Assembly: GCA_938008165.1 (NCBI GenBank)
Contig: CALLLP010000010.1
Coordinates: 1 to 64,000 of the forward strand
DNA: 64,000 bases
Source of the DNA: an uncultured Neomegalonema sp.
GTDB lineage: Bacteria; Pseudomonadota; Alphaproteobacteria; Rhodobacterales; Rhodobacteraceae
Reading direction: 5' to 3'
Shown: positions 16,419-24,296 of the stretch, in pieces
How positions within the stretch are numbered: the first letter of the stretch is position 1
Layout: each line of letters opens with the position of its first letter
Position numbers and translations under genes: made by a program
The notes under the pieces: model-generated
Told to the model about the DNA's origin: nothing
Seen by the model: the letters and a program-made list of their open reading frames with translations, nothing else
Databases searched by the model: none

Positions 16419-17330
16419 ATGAGCGACAAAGCAAAAGTCGGCTTTATCGGCGTCGGCCTGATGGGCCACGGCATGGCCAAAAACATTCTACTCAACGGTT
16501 ACCCCACCACCATCATGGGCAATCGCAACCGCCAGCCGGTCGACGATCTCGTCTCCAAGGGCGCGACCGAGGCAACATCGCCAAAGGCAATGGCCGAATC
16601 CTGTGACGTGGTGCATCTATGCGTGACATCCTCGATTCAGGTCGAGGATCTGTGCCGCCGCGCGGATGGCCTGCTGGCCGGGGCGCATGACGGGTTGATC
16701 GTCATCGATTGCTCGACCGCCGACCCGACCTCGACCCTTGCACTGGCCGAGGAATTCAAGGCCAAGGGCGCGACGATGATCGACGCCCCGCTCGGAATGA
16801 CACCAAAGGAAGCGGAAACCGGCGAGCTGAACACCTTCGTTGGCTCCGATGACGCGACTCTCGAAAAAGTACGCCCGATCCTTGAGACCTGGGCGAAGAA
16901 CATCACCCATATGGGACCCGTTAGCACAGGTCATAAAGCCAAGCTGATCAATAACTTCCTCGCGCTTGGCTATAATGCGCTTTATGCCGAAGCCTATACC
17001 GCCTGCCGCAAGGGCGGCGTGGATCTTCAGAAATTCCGCGAATTGATCACAGGCGGCGGGATCAATTCCGGCATGTTCCAGCGGATGAGCAATTACATCA
17101 TCGACGGCGACCCGAACGCGCATCTGTTTTCGCTGAATAACTGCTTGAAAGACATTAAGTATTTCAGCCAGTTGGCCGATGATGCCAATATGGCCGCTCC
17201 GATGACCGGCGCGGCGAAATCCTACTATCAGATGGCCGTGGCCCAAGGGGGCGGGGATGAGCACATGCCCATGCTGACCGATTACGTCAGTGCCTCCAGC
17301 GGCGCGGAAAAGACCGTCCGAAAAGGGTGA
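16419..17330 (+). CDS. 3-hydroxyisobutyrate dehydrogenase-family NAD(P)-dependent oxidoreductase
   Basis: 303 residues of the beta-hydroxyacid dehydrogenase family. The N-terminal Rossmann fold shows GFIGVGLMGHGMAKN, and the second signature appears as DAPLGMTPKEAETGELNTFVG. The catalytic Lys lies in STGHKAKLINNFLALG near 172. This group includes 3-hydroxyisobutyrate, tartronate semialdehyde and sulfolactaldehyde reductases. With the neighbouring hydroxyacid dehydrogenase, a tartronate semialdehyde or related C3 role is possible but not proven. GGAG lies 8 bases before the ATG. Confidence 0.88.
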   Translation: MSDKAKVGFIGVGLMGHGMAKNILLNGYPTTIMGNRNRQPVDDLVSKGATEATSPKAMAESCDVVHLCVTSSIQVEDLCRRADGLLAGAHDGLIVIDCSTADPTSTLALAEEFKAKGATMIDAPLGMTPKEAETGELNTFVGSDDATLEKVRPILETWAKNITHMGPVSTGHKAKLINNFLALGYNALYAEAYTACRKGGVDLQKFRELITGGGINSGMFQRMSNYIIDGDPNAHLFSLNNCLKDIKYFSQLADDANMAAPMTGAAKSYYQMAVAQGGGDEHMPMLTDYVSASSGAEKTVRKG

Positions 17331-17339
17331 GAAGCGATT

Positions 17340-17406
17340 CCCCGGCCATTCTGCTCTAGGCCGGGGTCTGCTCCGATACACATGCCCCGCATTATAAGCG
17401 GGGCAT
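17340..17406. terminator. Two tandem hairpins between convergent genes
   Basis: The first stem, CCCCGGCC/GGCCGGGG (17340-17347 with 17359-17366), is 8 bases; the second, ATGCCCCGC/GCGGGGCAT (17382-17390 with 17398-17406), is 9 bases with loop ATTATAA. Both are perfect. They lie between the stops of the oxidoreductase and the minus-strand SDR, so they can end both transcripts. Confidence 0.75.
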
Positions 17407-17425
17407 TATCGATGATCTCACCGCC

Positions 17426-18193
17426 TCACAATGACGTCGTGATCCCGCCATCGACATAGAGGATATGTCCGTTCACAAAGCTGGACGCATCCGAGGCGAG
17501 ATAAATCGCAGCGCCCGCCAACTCCTCGACATTCCCCCATCGACGCGAAGGCGTGCGCCCGGTCAGCCATCCGCTGAAGGTTTCGTCTTTTACCAGTGCA
17601 TCGGTCAATTCGGTCTTGAAATAGCCGGGGCCGATGCCGTTCACCTGAATGCCATGCGGTCCCCAATCGATGCACATTCCCCGCGTCAGCATCTTGATCG
17701 CCCCTTTCGAGGCGGCATAAGGCGCGACAGAGGGGCGGCCCAATTCGCTCTGGACGGAGCAGATATTGATGATCTTGCCTTTGCCACGCGGGATCATGTG
17801 GGCTGCGACGGCTTTTGAGACATAGAAAACCGAATCGATATTCGTCTCCATCACGTCGCGCCAATCACCCTCATCGAATTCATGTAGGGGCGCGCGGCGC
17901 TGGATACCGGCATTGTTCACGAGAATATCGATCGGGCCGATCTCACGCTCGATCCGGGCGATCCCCTCGCTCACAGCGGGTGAATCGGTGACGTCGAAGA
18001 CCGCTTCCTCGATGGTCAGATCCTCGCCGCGCAGGGTCTCGGCGGCTTTGGACAGCTTCGCGGCGTCACGCCCGTTCAGCACGACCCGCGCCCCCGCCTG
18101 TGCAAGCCCCCGCGCGAGAGCGAATCCGATCCCTTGGCTCGATCCGGTGATCAGGGCGGTGCGCCCTTCGAGGCTGAACAGGGAGAGGGTCAT
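17426..18193 (-). CDS. idnO: SDR-family gluconate 5-dehydrogenase
   Basis: 255 residues, classical short-chain dehydrogenase. Cofactor loop GSSQGIG at 17-23, NNAG at 93-96, and the catalytic set Ser146, Tyr159 and Lys163 (SVAPYAASKGA). The ending GHILYVDGGITTSL is typical. The segment PGYFKTELTDALV and overall pattern match gluconate 5-dehydrogenase (IdnO), which reduces 5-keto-gluconate to gluconate. The divergent L-idonate 5-dehydrogenase gene supports this strongly. The ribosome site is GAAAGGA. IdnK, IdnT and IdnR are not in the window. Confidence 0.82.
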   Translation of the reverse strand: MTLSLFSLEGRTALITGSSQGIGFALARGLAQAGARVVLNGRDAAKLSKAAETLRGEDLTIEEAVFDVTDSPAVSEGIARIEREIGPIDILVNNAGIQRRAPLHEFDEGDWRDVMETNIDSVFYVSKAVAAHMIPRGKGKIINICSVQSELGRPSVAPYAASKGAIKMLTRGMCIDWGPHGIQVNGIGPGYFKTELTDALVKDETFSGWLTGRTPSRRWGNVEELAGAAIYLASDASSFVNGHILYVDGGITTSL

Positions 18194-18201
18194 GCGGTTG
18201 T

Positions 18202-18265
18202 CCTTTCGGCGGGGCTTGCTATGCAGGGTCTTCGTATCAACGCATAGCGCGCCCCTGCCGAAAGG
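18202..18265. promoter_or_regulatory. Symmetric divergent control region of idnO/idnD
   Basis: Almost the whole 79-base gap is an imperfect palindrome. The arms 18202-18223 and 18243-18265 share CCTTTCGGC, GGGGC and GCTATG blocks as reverse complements. The core GCTATGC (18218-18224) and GCATAGC (18242-18248) are perfect, 17 bases apart. The outer blocks also supply both ribosome binding sites (GAAAGG). This looks like an operator for a regulator controlling both genes at once. Confidence 0.6.
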
Positions 18266-18272
18266 TCATCCG

Positions 18273-19313
18273 ATGAAAGCCATCGTCATCCACGCCGCCC
18301 GCGACCTGCGTGTCGAAGACCGCGATGTGCCCGCGCCGGGGCCGGGCGAGGTCTCCATCGCGATCCGGGCGGGGGGAATCTGCGGATCGGACCTGCATTA
18401 TTATACGAATGGCGGTTTCGGGGCGATCCGGGTCATTGATCCCATGGTTCTGGGGCATGAGGTCTCAGGCGAAATCGCGGCACTGGGGGCGGGGGTAACG
18501 GGCCTGTCGCTTGGGGATCGGGTCGCGGTCAATCCGAGCCTGCCCTGCGGAGCATGTGGCTTCTGTCTGCGGGGGGAGCCGAATCATTGCACGGATATGC
18601 GCTTTTTCGGCAGTGCAATGCGACGTCCCCATATCGATGGGGCCTTTCGCGAAGTCTTGGTGACCGAAGCTGCGCGCTGTGTCGTCGTGCCATCCTCAAT
18701 GCCCTTTGGCCATGCCGCCTTTGCCGAGCCGCTCGCGGTCGTTCTCAATGCAGCACAAAAGGCCGGACCCTTGATCGGACGCCGGGTGCATGTGGCCGGG
18801 TGCGGGCCGATCGGCGCGCTCTCGGTTCTGGTCGCGCGCGGCGCCGGGGCGGCGGAAATCGTTGCAACCGATCAGGTTGACGGGGCGCTGGCCATCGCCC
18901 GCAAAATCGGCGCAGATCGGACGATCAATGTCCTGCAAAATCCCGATGCCATGGCCGATTATGCGGCCCATAAAGGCCATTTCGATGTGATGTTCGAAGC
19001 TTCCGGCAATGGCGCGGCGCTCAGGACGGGGCTGGAGGTCGTGCGCCCACGCGGCACGATCGTACAGCTTGGTCTTGGCGGCGATGTGACAATTCCACAA
19101 AACATGATTGTCGCAAAGGAATTGTCCTTGCGGGGCACATTCCGCTTTCATGACGAATTCGCCATCGCCGCACAAATGATCGCAGATGGCCGTCTCGACG
19201 TGTCTGCCCTGTTGACGGAAACCCTGCCATTAAACCGGGCCGAGGACGCGTTTGCACTCGCAACCGACCGAAACCGTGCCATGAAAGTCCAAATCGCATT
19301 CGGATCGTCATAA
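18273..19313 (+). CDS. idnD: L-idonate 5-dehydrogenase
   Basis: 346 residues, zinc-dependent medium-chain dehydrogenase. Catalytic zinc residues are Cys37 (GGICGSDLHYY) with His62-Glu63 (VLGHEVSG). The structural zinc loop has Cys92, 95, 98 and 106 (PCGACGFCLRGEPNHC). The NAD fold carries GCGPIGALSV near 172. HYYTNGGFGAIRV is the signature segment of L-idonate dehydrogenases, which oxidise L-idonate to 5-keto-D-gluconate. The start at 18273 follows GAAAGG; the longer upstream frame overlaps idnO. The product feeds the divergent idnO. Confidence 0.88.
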   Translation: MKAIVIHAARDLRVEDRDVPAPGPGEVSIAIRAGGICGSDLHYYTNGGFGAIRVIDPMVLGHEVSGEIAALGAGVTGLSLGDRVAVNPSLPCGACGFCLRGEPNHCTDMRFFGSAMRRPHIDGAFREVLVTEAARCVVVPSSMPFGHAAFAEPLAVVLNAAQKAGPLIGRRVHVAGCGPIGALSVLVARGAGAAEIVATDQVDGALAIARKIGADRTINVLQNPDAMADYAAHKGHFDVMFEASGNGAALRTGLEVVRPRGTIVQLGLGGDVTIPQNMIVAKELSLRGTFRFHDEFAIAAQMIADGRLDVSALLTETLPLNRAEDAFALATDRNRAMKVQIAFGSS

Positions 19314-19338
19314 AGAGAAACGGGCCTAAACTCTCTTT
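19312..19338 (+). terminator. Weak hairpin at the end of idnD
   Basis: AAAGAGA (19312-19318) and TCTCTTT (19332-19338) pair perfectly across a 13-base loop and overlap the idnD stop codon. The stem is A/T-heavy and the T-run short, so the terminator call is tentative. Confidence 0.35.
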
Positions 19339-19402
19339 CAACACCCTTGCCGTACACCTGACATGAAATGGCGCTTACGCTTTTCCGATCAGGAGACCGA
19401 GC

Positions 19403-20053
19403 ATGAAAATCACGATGCCGCTGACCGCTGCAACAGCCCTGATGATTCTGTCCGCCTGTGGAGACGAGTCAGCCACAAAGGCCGAAAGCCCCGCGCCTGA
19501 GCGCCGCGTAGAGGCCCCGGCCACGCCCGGCAAGGCGGCGGATACAATCGTCGCCGAGAGTGCCCGGAAAGCGGCCATCGCCCCCGGAGATGTGGCGGAG
19601 GTAATCCAGAAAGCGCCGACGCCCATGCCGGAGCCGGTCAATCCGATCATCGCGTTCAAAAGCGAAGACGGCAAACTCGCCCTTGCCCGCACCGCCCTGA
19701 CAATGGTGTCGCCCGTCCATGATGCCGACACGGATGTTTGGTCGGTCTTCGTACAGCTCGACAAAAGCGCGGCGGAAGATTTCTATACCCTGACAACAGA
19801 AACGACCGGCGAGGCTCTGGCCGTCATCGTCGATAACATGACTGTCAGCACGCCGGTTCTCGAAACGGCGGTATATGGCGGCGGTTTCGTCTTCAAGGTC
19901 GATAACAGCGAGGTTGCCAGCAGGGTCGTCGCAACCCTGACCGGCGAAAAACCGCAGGTCTCCGTGGTCGATGTCGATGCGCGTGACGCCTTACCGAAAA
20001 ACAGACCCGAAGCCGACAGCACCGTTGCCACGAATGGCTCCGATAACGGATAG
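19403..20053 (+). CDS. Lipoprotein with SecD P1-head-like domain
   Basis: 216 residues. A lipoprotein signal (MKITMPLTAATALMILSAC) places the lipidated Cys at 19. A low-complexity Pro/Ala-rich linker follows to about 75. The region from about 85 to 195 reads like the head of the SecD/SecDF first periplasmic domain: AAEDFYTLTTETTGEALAVI, a VDNMTVSTPVLETAVYGGGF core and a V(V)ATLTGEK end. In SecD this domain contacts the protein leaving the translocon; here it stands alone with a lipid anchor. RBS AGGAG lies 7 bases before the ATG. It is convergent with the DUF2233 gene. Fold match is by eye. Confidence 0.65.
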   Translation: MKITMPLTAATALMILSACGDESATKAESPAPERRVEAPATPGKAADTIVAESARKAAIAPGDVAEVIQKAPTPMPEPVNPIIAFKSEDGKLALARTALTMVSPVHDADTDVWSVFVQLDKSAAEDFYTLTTETTGEALAVIVDNMTVSTPVLETAVYGGGFVFKVDNSEVASRVVATLTGEKPQVSVVDVDARDALPKNRPEADSTVATNGSDNG

Positions 20054-20107
20054 CGCGATCGTGCCGGGGCGAGGGGATGACGGCTCGGCCGCAGAGAAAG
20101 CGGCGGG

Positions 20108-20881
20108 CTATTCCACCACCGCGACATCCCCGGCACTACCCTTCGACAACACAAGCAGATTCGACAGTTTTGCCGTCTGCCCCGGTGCAAGAGCGCCACA
20201 GTTTCGCGCGCCCTGCCCTTCGATCCGGCAATAATCATAGCTGCCCATATCCAGATTAAGCGCCATGACCGGCGAAAGGGCCGCATGAATCGCTAGGGCC
20301 GCGTCGTGCAGCGTCATGGGTGATGTCTCATAGAGACCGATACTGCCATCCTGAAGCATATACAGAAGGCGGCGGGCAAAGCGGGGCGCACCCTCGCGCG
20401 GTTTTGTATCGACCGCGCCATCGATCACGAGCAAATGGCTTTGAAAAGCCGACCATCCACGCAATCGCGCCGCTTGCGCAAAGGCCACGCGCGATGCTTT
20501 GCGGCGCAGATCAAAGCGTTCATTGCCCATATCGATCCGTTCGGCATGATGTACGGTCAGACGACCCGAATGATCGATCAATGCGACCCCATCCCATCCT
20601 TGCGGATACGGATCGAGCGCCTCGCCATCGATGATAAACAGGCCCTCCGGTTCGCGTTTCTCGCCGCTGGTATAGGCTCCGGTCACGGTCACATGACTGC
20701 CGGTCGAGGCATCGGGCACCACGCCCCCTTCCGGTACGAGGATCAGGCGTGCCTGTATCTGTGATATGCTGCATCCGCCGAACAGCACACCGGGCACCAT
20801 CGCCCCGCATTCCGCCATTGCGGGCGATGCGACAAGCGCCGTCAGGATCGCGGCCACCGAAAAGCTCGGAGCTATGCGCAA
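20108..20881 (-). CDS. Secreted phosphodiester glycosidase-like (DUF2233) protein
   Basis: 257 residues. A Sec signal peptide (MRIAPSFSVAAILTALVASPAMA) is followed by a mature domain with GLFIIDGEALDPYPQGWDG near 85 and the family's core ALNLDMGSYDYC near 212, corresponding to the NLDGGGS-type motif of NAGPA/DUF2233 proteins, here without the triple Gly. Such proteins cleave sugar phosphodiesters or process cell-surface polymers outside the cytoplasm. The start codon is TTG with GGAG 8 bases upstream; no ATG is available in frame. Cys residues at both ends suggest disulfides. Family match is moderate. Confidence 0.65.
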   Translation of the reverse strand: MRIAPSFSVAAILTALVASPAMAECGAMVPGVLFGGCSISQIQARLILVPEGGVVPDASTGSHVTVTGAYTSGEKREPEGLFIIDGEALDPYPQGWDGVALIDHSGRLTVHHAERIDMGNERFDLRRKASRVAFAQAARLRGWSAFQSHLLVIDGAVDTKPREGAPRFARRLLYMLQDGSIGLYETSPMTLHDAALAIHAALSPVMALNLDMGSYDYCRIEGQGARNCGALAPGQTAKLSNLLVLSKGSAGDVAVVE

Positions 20882-21024
20882 GATCGTTTCTCCGTCAAAA
20901 GGGCATATGATCGTTGATTAGAGACAATCATCCTCGCTGGGGCGTGAATAAGGCGTTGACCGCGAGCAATATCATTCGCAATGCTGGCCATTCTGGCGAT
21001 ACACGGACATAACAGCGGGGCAAA

Positions 21025-22398
21025 ATGGGCATTTTTCTTCGCATCTGTGTCCTTTTTGCCCTCTTGGGTAGTGTGCCACATCAGGCCCTCGCCCATGCCT
21101 CCGATAGCGGAATCAAGCTGCTGCTACCCACGGGATATTATATCACGGGGGGAACGCTGGCTGTCCTTGCGACCGTACTGGTCGCGGCATTCGCGCCCGC
21201 AGCGGGATGGATCACCGCCCTGTTTCGCCCCGTTACGCTATGGAGCGGGCGGTTGCCCCGGATAGAAATTCTCACCAGCCTCGCCGGGGCAGCCATCCTC
21301 GCCGTGCTGATCCATCAAGGGTTTACGGGGACGCCGGACCCCTTGGAAAACCCGCTGCCCCTTGCCGTCTGGACCCTGTGGTGGGTTGCCCTTCCCTTAC
21401 TCTGCGCCGTGGTGGGCAATCTCTGGGCGATGATCAATCCGTGGAGCGGCATTTTCACCCTGACCGGCAATAGGGGGATTCTGACCTTGCCGCAGCAGGT
21501 CGGATATATGCCCGCAACGCTACTTTTCCTCGGCTTTGCATGGTTCGAGCTGGTTTCCTTGTCACCGGAAGACCCTACGGGCCTCGCAAAAGCCGTCAGC
21601 CTCTATGTCATCGTCACTTTTATCGCCGGGGCCATATTCGGCTGGCGCGACTGGTCGGAGCGGGGGGAGTGTTTCTCCGTCTTCTTTCGCTTTATCGCGC
21701 GTCTGGCTCCGATCCGGTTCACGCGGGACGAGGGTATCGTGACCCTGTATGCCGGATTTCCGGGGTTCGGCGTCTTGCACGGCAAATCAATCAGCATCAG
21801 CGGGGCCTTGTTTATCCTGCTGGCATTGGCGACGGTTTCTTTCGATGGCTTGTCGAAGACCTTTCCGTGGCTTGGCCTGATCGGCGTCAACCCGCTTCAG
21901 TTTCCGGGGCGTTCAGGCGTGGCGCTGCCGAATACGCTCGGCCTTGTCTGGGCATGGGCTGCGCTGGCCGCAGCCTTCTTCGCCTGCATTCTTGCGGGGC
22001 GATGGCTGGGCGAGGAAAGCGGTGTGCGGATGGCCGGGCGTTTGGCCCTGACGATCCTGCCCATCTCGCTCGCCTATCACGCCTCGCATTATCTGACGGT
22101 CCTGATGGTCAACGGTCAGTACGCCCGCGCAGCCGGGCAAAGAATGCTCGGATTACCCGAAACCGAAGTCACAACCTCGTTCCTGAACAATATTCATGCA
22201 GTCGAGAAAATATGGCAGGCGCAATCGGGAACCATTGTTCTTGGCCATATCCTCGCAGTATTGCTGGCCCATGCGAGTATTCTGGCCGTGACGGACAGTA
22301 CAGGCGACGCCACCCGGCGCGGCGCACCGCTCGCAATGTTAATGATTGCCTATACAGCATTCGGCCTCTGGCTGCTTGCCGCACCGACTGGAGTATAG
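21025..22398 (+). CDS. Multispanning membrane protein of unknown function
   Basis: 457 residues with a signal-like first segment (MGIFLRICVLFALLGSVPHQALAH, so the mature end would be periplasmic) and about eleven more hydrophobic helices. A conserved-looking core reads WWVALPLLCAVVGNLWAMINPWSGIF near 118-143. A His pair near the C-terminal third (YHASHYLTVLM) lies in a membrane helix and could bind metal or haem. Homologues are often labelled fenitrothion hydrolase in databases, a name I would not rely on. The following gene is co-directional but has its own AT-rich upstream region. Confidence 0.7.
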   Translation: MGIFLRICVLFALLGSVPHQALAHASDSGIKLLLPTGYYITGGTLAVLATVLVAAFAPAAGWITALFRPVTLWSGRLPRIEILTSLAGAAILAVLIHQGFTGTPDPLENPLPLAVWTLWWVALPLLCAVVGNLWAMINPWSGIFTLTGNRGILTLPQQVGYMPATLLFLGFAWFELVSLSPEDPTGLAKAVSLYVIVTFIAGAIFGWRDWSERGECFSVFFRFIARLAPIRFTRDEGIVTLYAGFPGFGVLHGKSISISGALFILLALATVSFDGLSKTFPWLGLIGVNPLQFPGRSGVALPNTLGLVWAWAALAAAFFACILAGRWLGEESGVRMAGRLALTILPISLAYHASHYLTVLMVNGQYARAAGQRMLGLPETEVTTSFLNNIHAVEKIWQAQSGTIVLGHILAVLLAHASILAVTDSTGDATRRGAPLAMLMIAYTAFGLWLLAAPTGV

Positions 22399-22525
22399 AT
22401 TCGAAACTTACTAAGTATTAATAATATTTAAACGCCACAACACACCTAACGACGCATCCGATTAATCTTTTTTTTCGCAAAGCCTGCAATTCTAGGGAAA
22501 ATATTGAGCCTAGGATTATATCGCT
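22399..22525 (+). promoter_or_regulatory. AT-rich promoter region of the TadG-like gene
   Basis: This 127-base gap is much richer in A and T than its surroundings, with runs such as TATTAATAATATTTAAA near 22415 and TTTTTTTT near 22470. It probably holds the promoter for the VWA protein. I cannot place -35 and -10 boxes with confidence; the T-run could also help to end transcription from upstream. Confidence 0.4.
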
Positions 22526-24193
22526 ATGCGAGCACACGATTTTGTTACAACAGATAAAGGCAGCCTAGCGGCCATGACGGGCCTCATGTTGGGCCTTCTC
22601 ACCGTTTCGGTGGGCGGTGCCGTTGATCTGACCCAAGCGGCGAATCAGCGAAACAATTTTCAGAGTCTGGCGGATATTAGCAGTTTGGCCGCCGTGCGGG
22701 CAGCGGGCGCAACCGATGCCCAACGCAAGATGATCATCACGAAATACATTGAATCATCGAAATGGTGTCAGAAAAACCGATGCGATACGATTGATATCTC
22801 GATCAAGGCTGACGTTATTACAGTTGACATTGAGGCAAGTGTACCGACCTCGATCATGAATGTCGTTGGGGTCAAGCACCTGCCCATCTCCGTCTCCGCC
22901 AGCGCGATGGCTGGTCCTCCGGGCAAGTTGGAAGTCGCGATGATGCTCGATTATTCCGGATCGATGAACACCAATAACCGCTATATCGCCATGGGAAAGG
23001 CGGCGACATCCTTTGTCGATCAACTCGAAGACGAAAGCGATGGCGACGGAAAGATCGCGATGATCCCCTTTTCCAAATACGTTCTTGCCCCGATGGAGGG
23101 ACGCTATGTCTTTGACGTGGCGGGGGGGGCCAGCCTCGATGGCGAACGAATCTTCGGATGCCTGCTCAATCGTCAGCACCCCTATTCCGTATCGGACGAA
23201 ACGCCGAATATTGCGACCGAAGGGGCGCTGTGGCCGGTACTCAGCTATGTCAAATCCACCACACCGACGACGATGGGCATGTCGGATGATTACACCGGCA
23301 GTGCCTCGAATTGGCTGCCGCATGAATGGCCGATCAATATCACGTCGCCGTCAGTCGGGGATTTTACTGCCACACTCGATGGGAGAAACGATCCATCGGA
23401 TGGCAATTCGACCTCTTATTCGATCAAGACCAATGGCTATAACGCCACCACCGGCGATCTCAACTACGTCATCGACGTAAACCACACGGTTTCCATCACC
23501 CTGCGCGAAACTGGTTTATCGCCCGCCCAAATCAATCACTTCAACAACCATGTTCAGGTGATCAATGCGCTCGCGCCCCCCCAAGCGCCCGCAGTTCCGC
23601 TCAACAATTATGCGGGATCGGATGGATGGAGCACGCCCGCAGATGCCAATCTGCCACCGGATTTCAACACCGCTCTGACGGTCGAAACTCTGCCGCCCTT
23701 CTGTCAGCGCTATGTCGATAACGACCTGTGGTTACGGCCTCTTTCGACCGATTATAAGGGATTGCGCGATGCGTTCAAATCCATGCAGCCAAGCGGCCTG
23801 ACGAATATCGCACTCGCCCTCGATCTGGGCTGGCACACCCTCACCCCCAATGCTCCCTATGAAGAAGGAGAGCAGGAGCAGAAGGTCGAGCGGGTGGCCG
23901 TGCTGTTGACCGACGGGGTGCAAACCGTGCCCGCCCATGGCGCAGGCGGAAACTACAATGTCGATGCCGCGAACAACAATATCGCCGCCAGCTGCGAAGC
24001 CATGAAGGCCCAAGGCATCACCGTCTTCACGGTCGCTTTTGCTGTCTCAAATGACACAACGCGGCAATTGCTGCGCGCTTGCTCCAGCGGGGACGACTAT
24101 TTCCATGAACCGGCGGATAATGGCCAGTTGAAGGGCGTTTTCGACGCCATCTTCGATCAGATCGCCACATCAGGGGCACGGTTGGTGAAATAA
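22526..24193 (+). CDS. TadG-like pilus assembly protein with von Willebrand A domain
   Basis: 555 residues. The N-terminus has the TadE/TadG-type membrane segment (GSLAAMTGLMLGLLTVSVGGAVDL, about residues 12-35) followed by the NQRNNFQSLADISSLAAVRAA pseudopilin-like helix. A VWA domain starts near 135 with the metal-ion site DYSGSMN (DxSxS) and resumes after a long Asn/Thr-rich insertion at about 210-390 with GLTNIALALDLGW and VAVLLTDGVQT. No other tad/flp genes are in the window, so it is an orphan. It likely sits on the outside of the inner membrane or in the periplasm and may help adhesion or pilus assembly. Confidence 0.8.
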   Translation: MRAHDFVTTDKGSLAAMTGLMLGLLTVSVGGAVDLTQAANQRNNFQSLADISSLAAVRAAGATDAQRKMIITKYIESSKWCQKNRCDTIDISIKADVITVDIEASVPTSIMNVVGVKHLPISVSASAMAGPPGKLEVAMMLDYSGSMNTNNRYIAMGKAATSFVDQLEDESDGDGKIAMIPFSKYVLAPMEGRYVFDVAGGASLDGERIFGCLLNRQHPYSVSDETPNIATEGALWPVLSYVKSTTPTTMGMSDDYTGSASNWLPHEWPINITSPSVGDFTATLDGRNDPSDGNSTSYSIKTNGYNATTGDLNYVIDVNHTVSITLRETGLSPAQINHFNNHVQVINALAPPQAPAVPLNNYAGSDGWSTPADANLPPDFNTALTVETLPPFCQRYVDNDLWLRPLSTDYKGLRDAFKSMQPSGLTNIALALDLGWHTLTPNAPYEEGEQEQKVERVAVLLTDGVQTVPAHGAGGNYNVDAANNNIAASCEAMKAQGITVFTVAFAVSNDTTRQLLRACSSGDDYFHEPADNGQLKGVFDAIFDQIATSGARLVK

Positions 24194-24296
24194 GCGACGC
24201 TCCTAACGAGATCGCTGTCGTTATTTACGCTGGACAATCAGGCGCGTCCGCATGACCATCGCTCCCTAGAAATCAGGGCGCATGATGGAGGACGCG

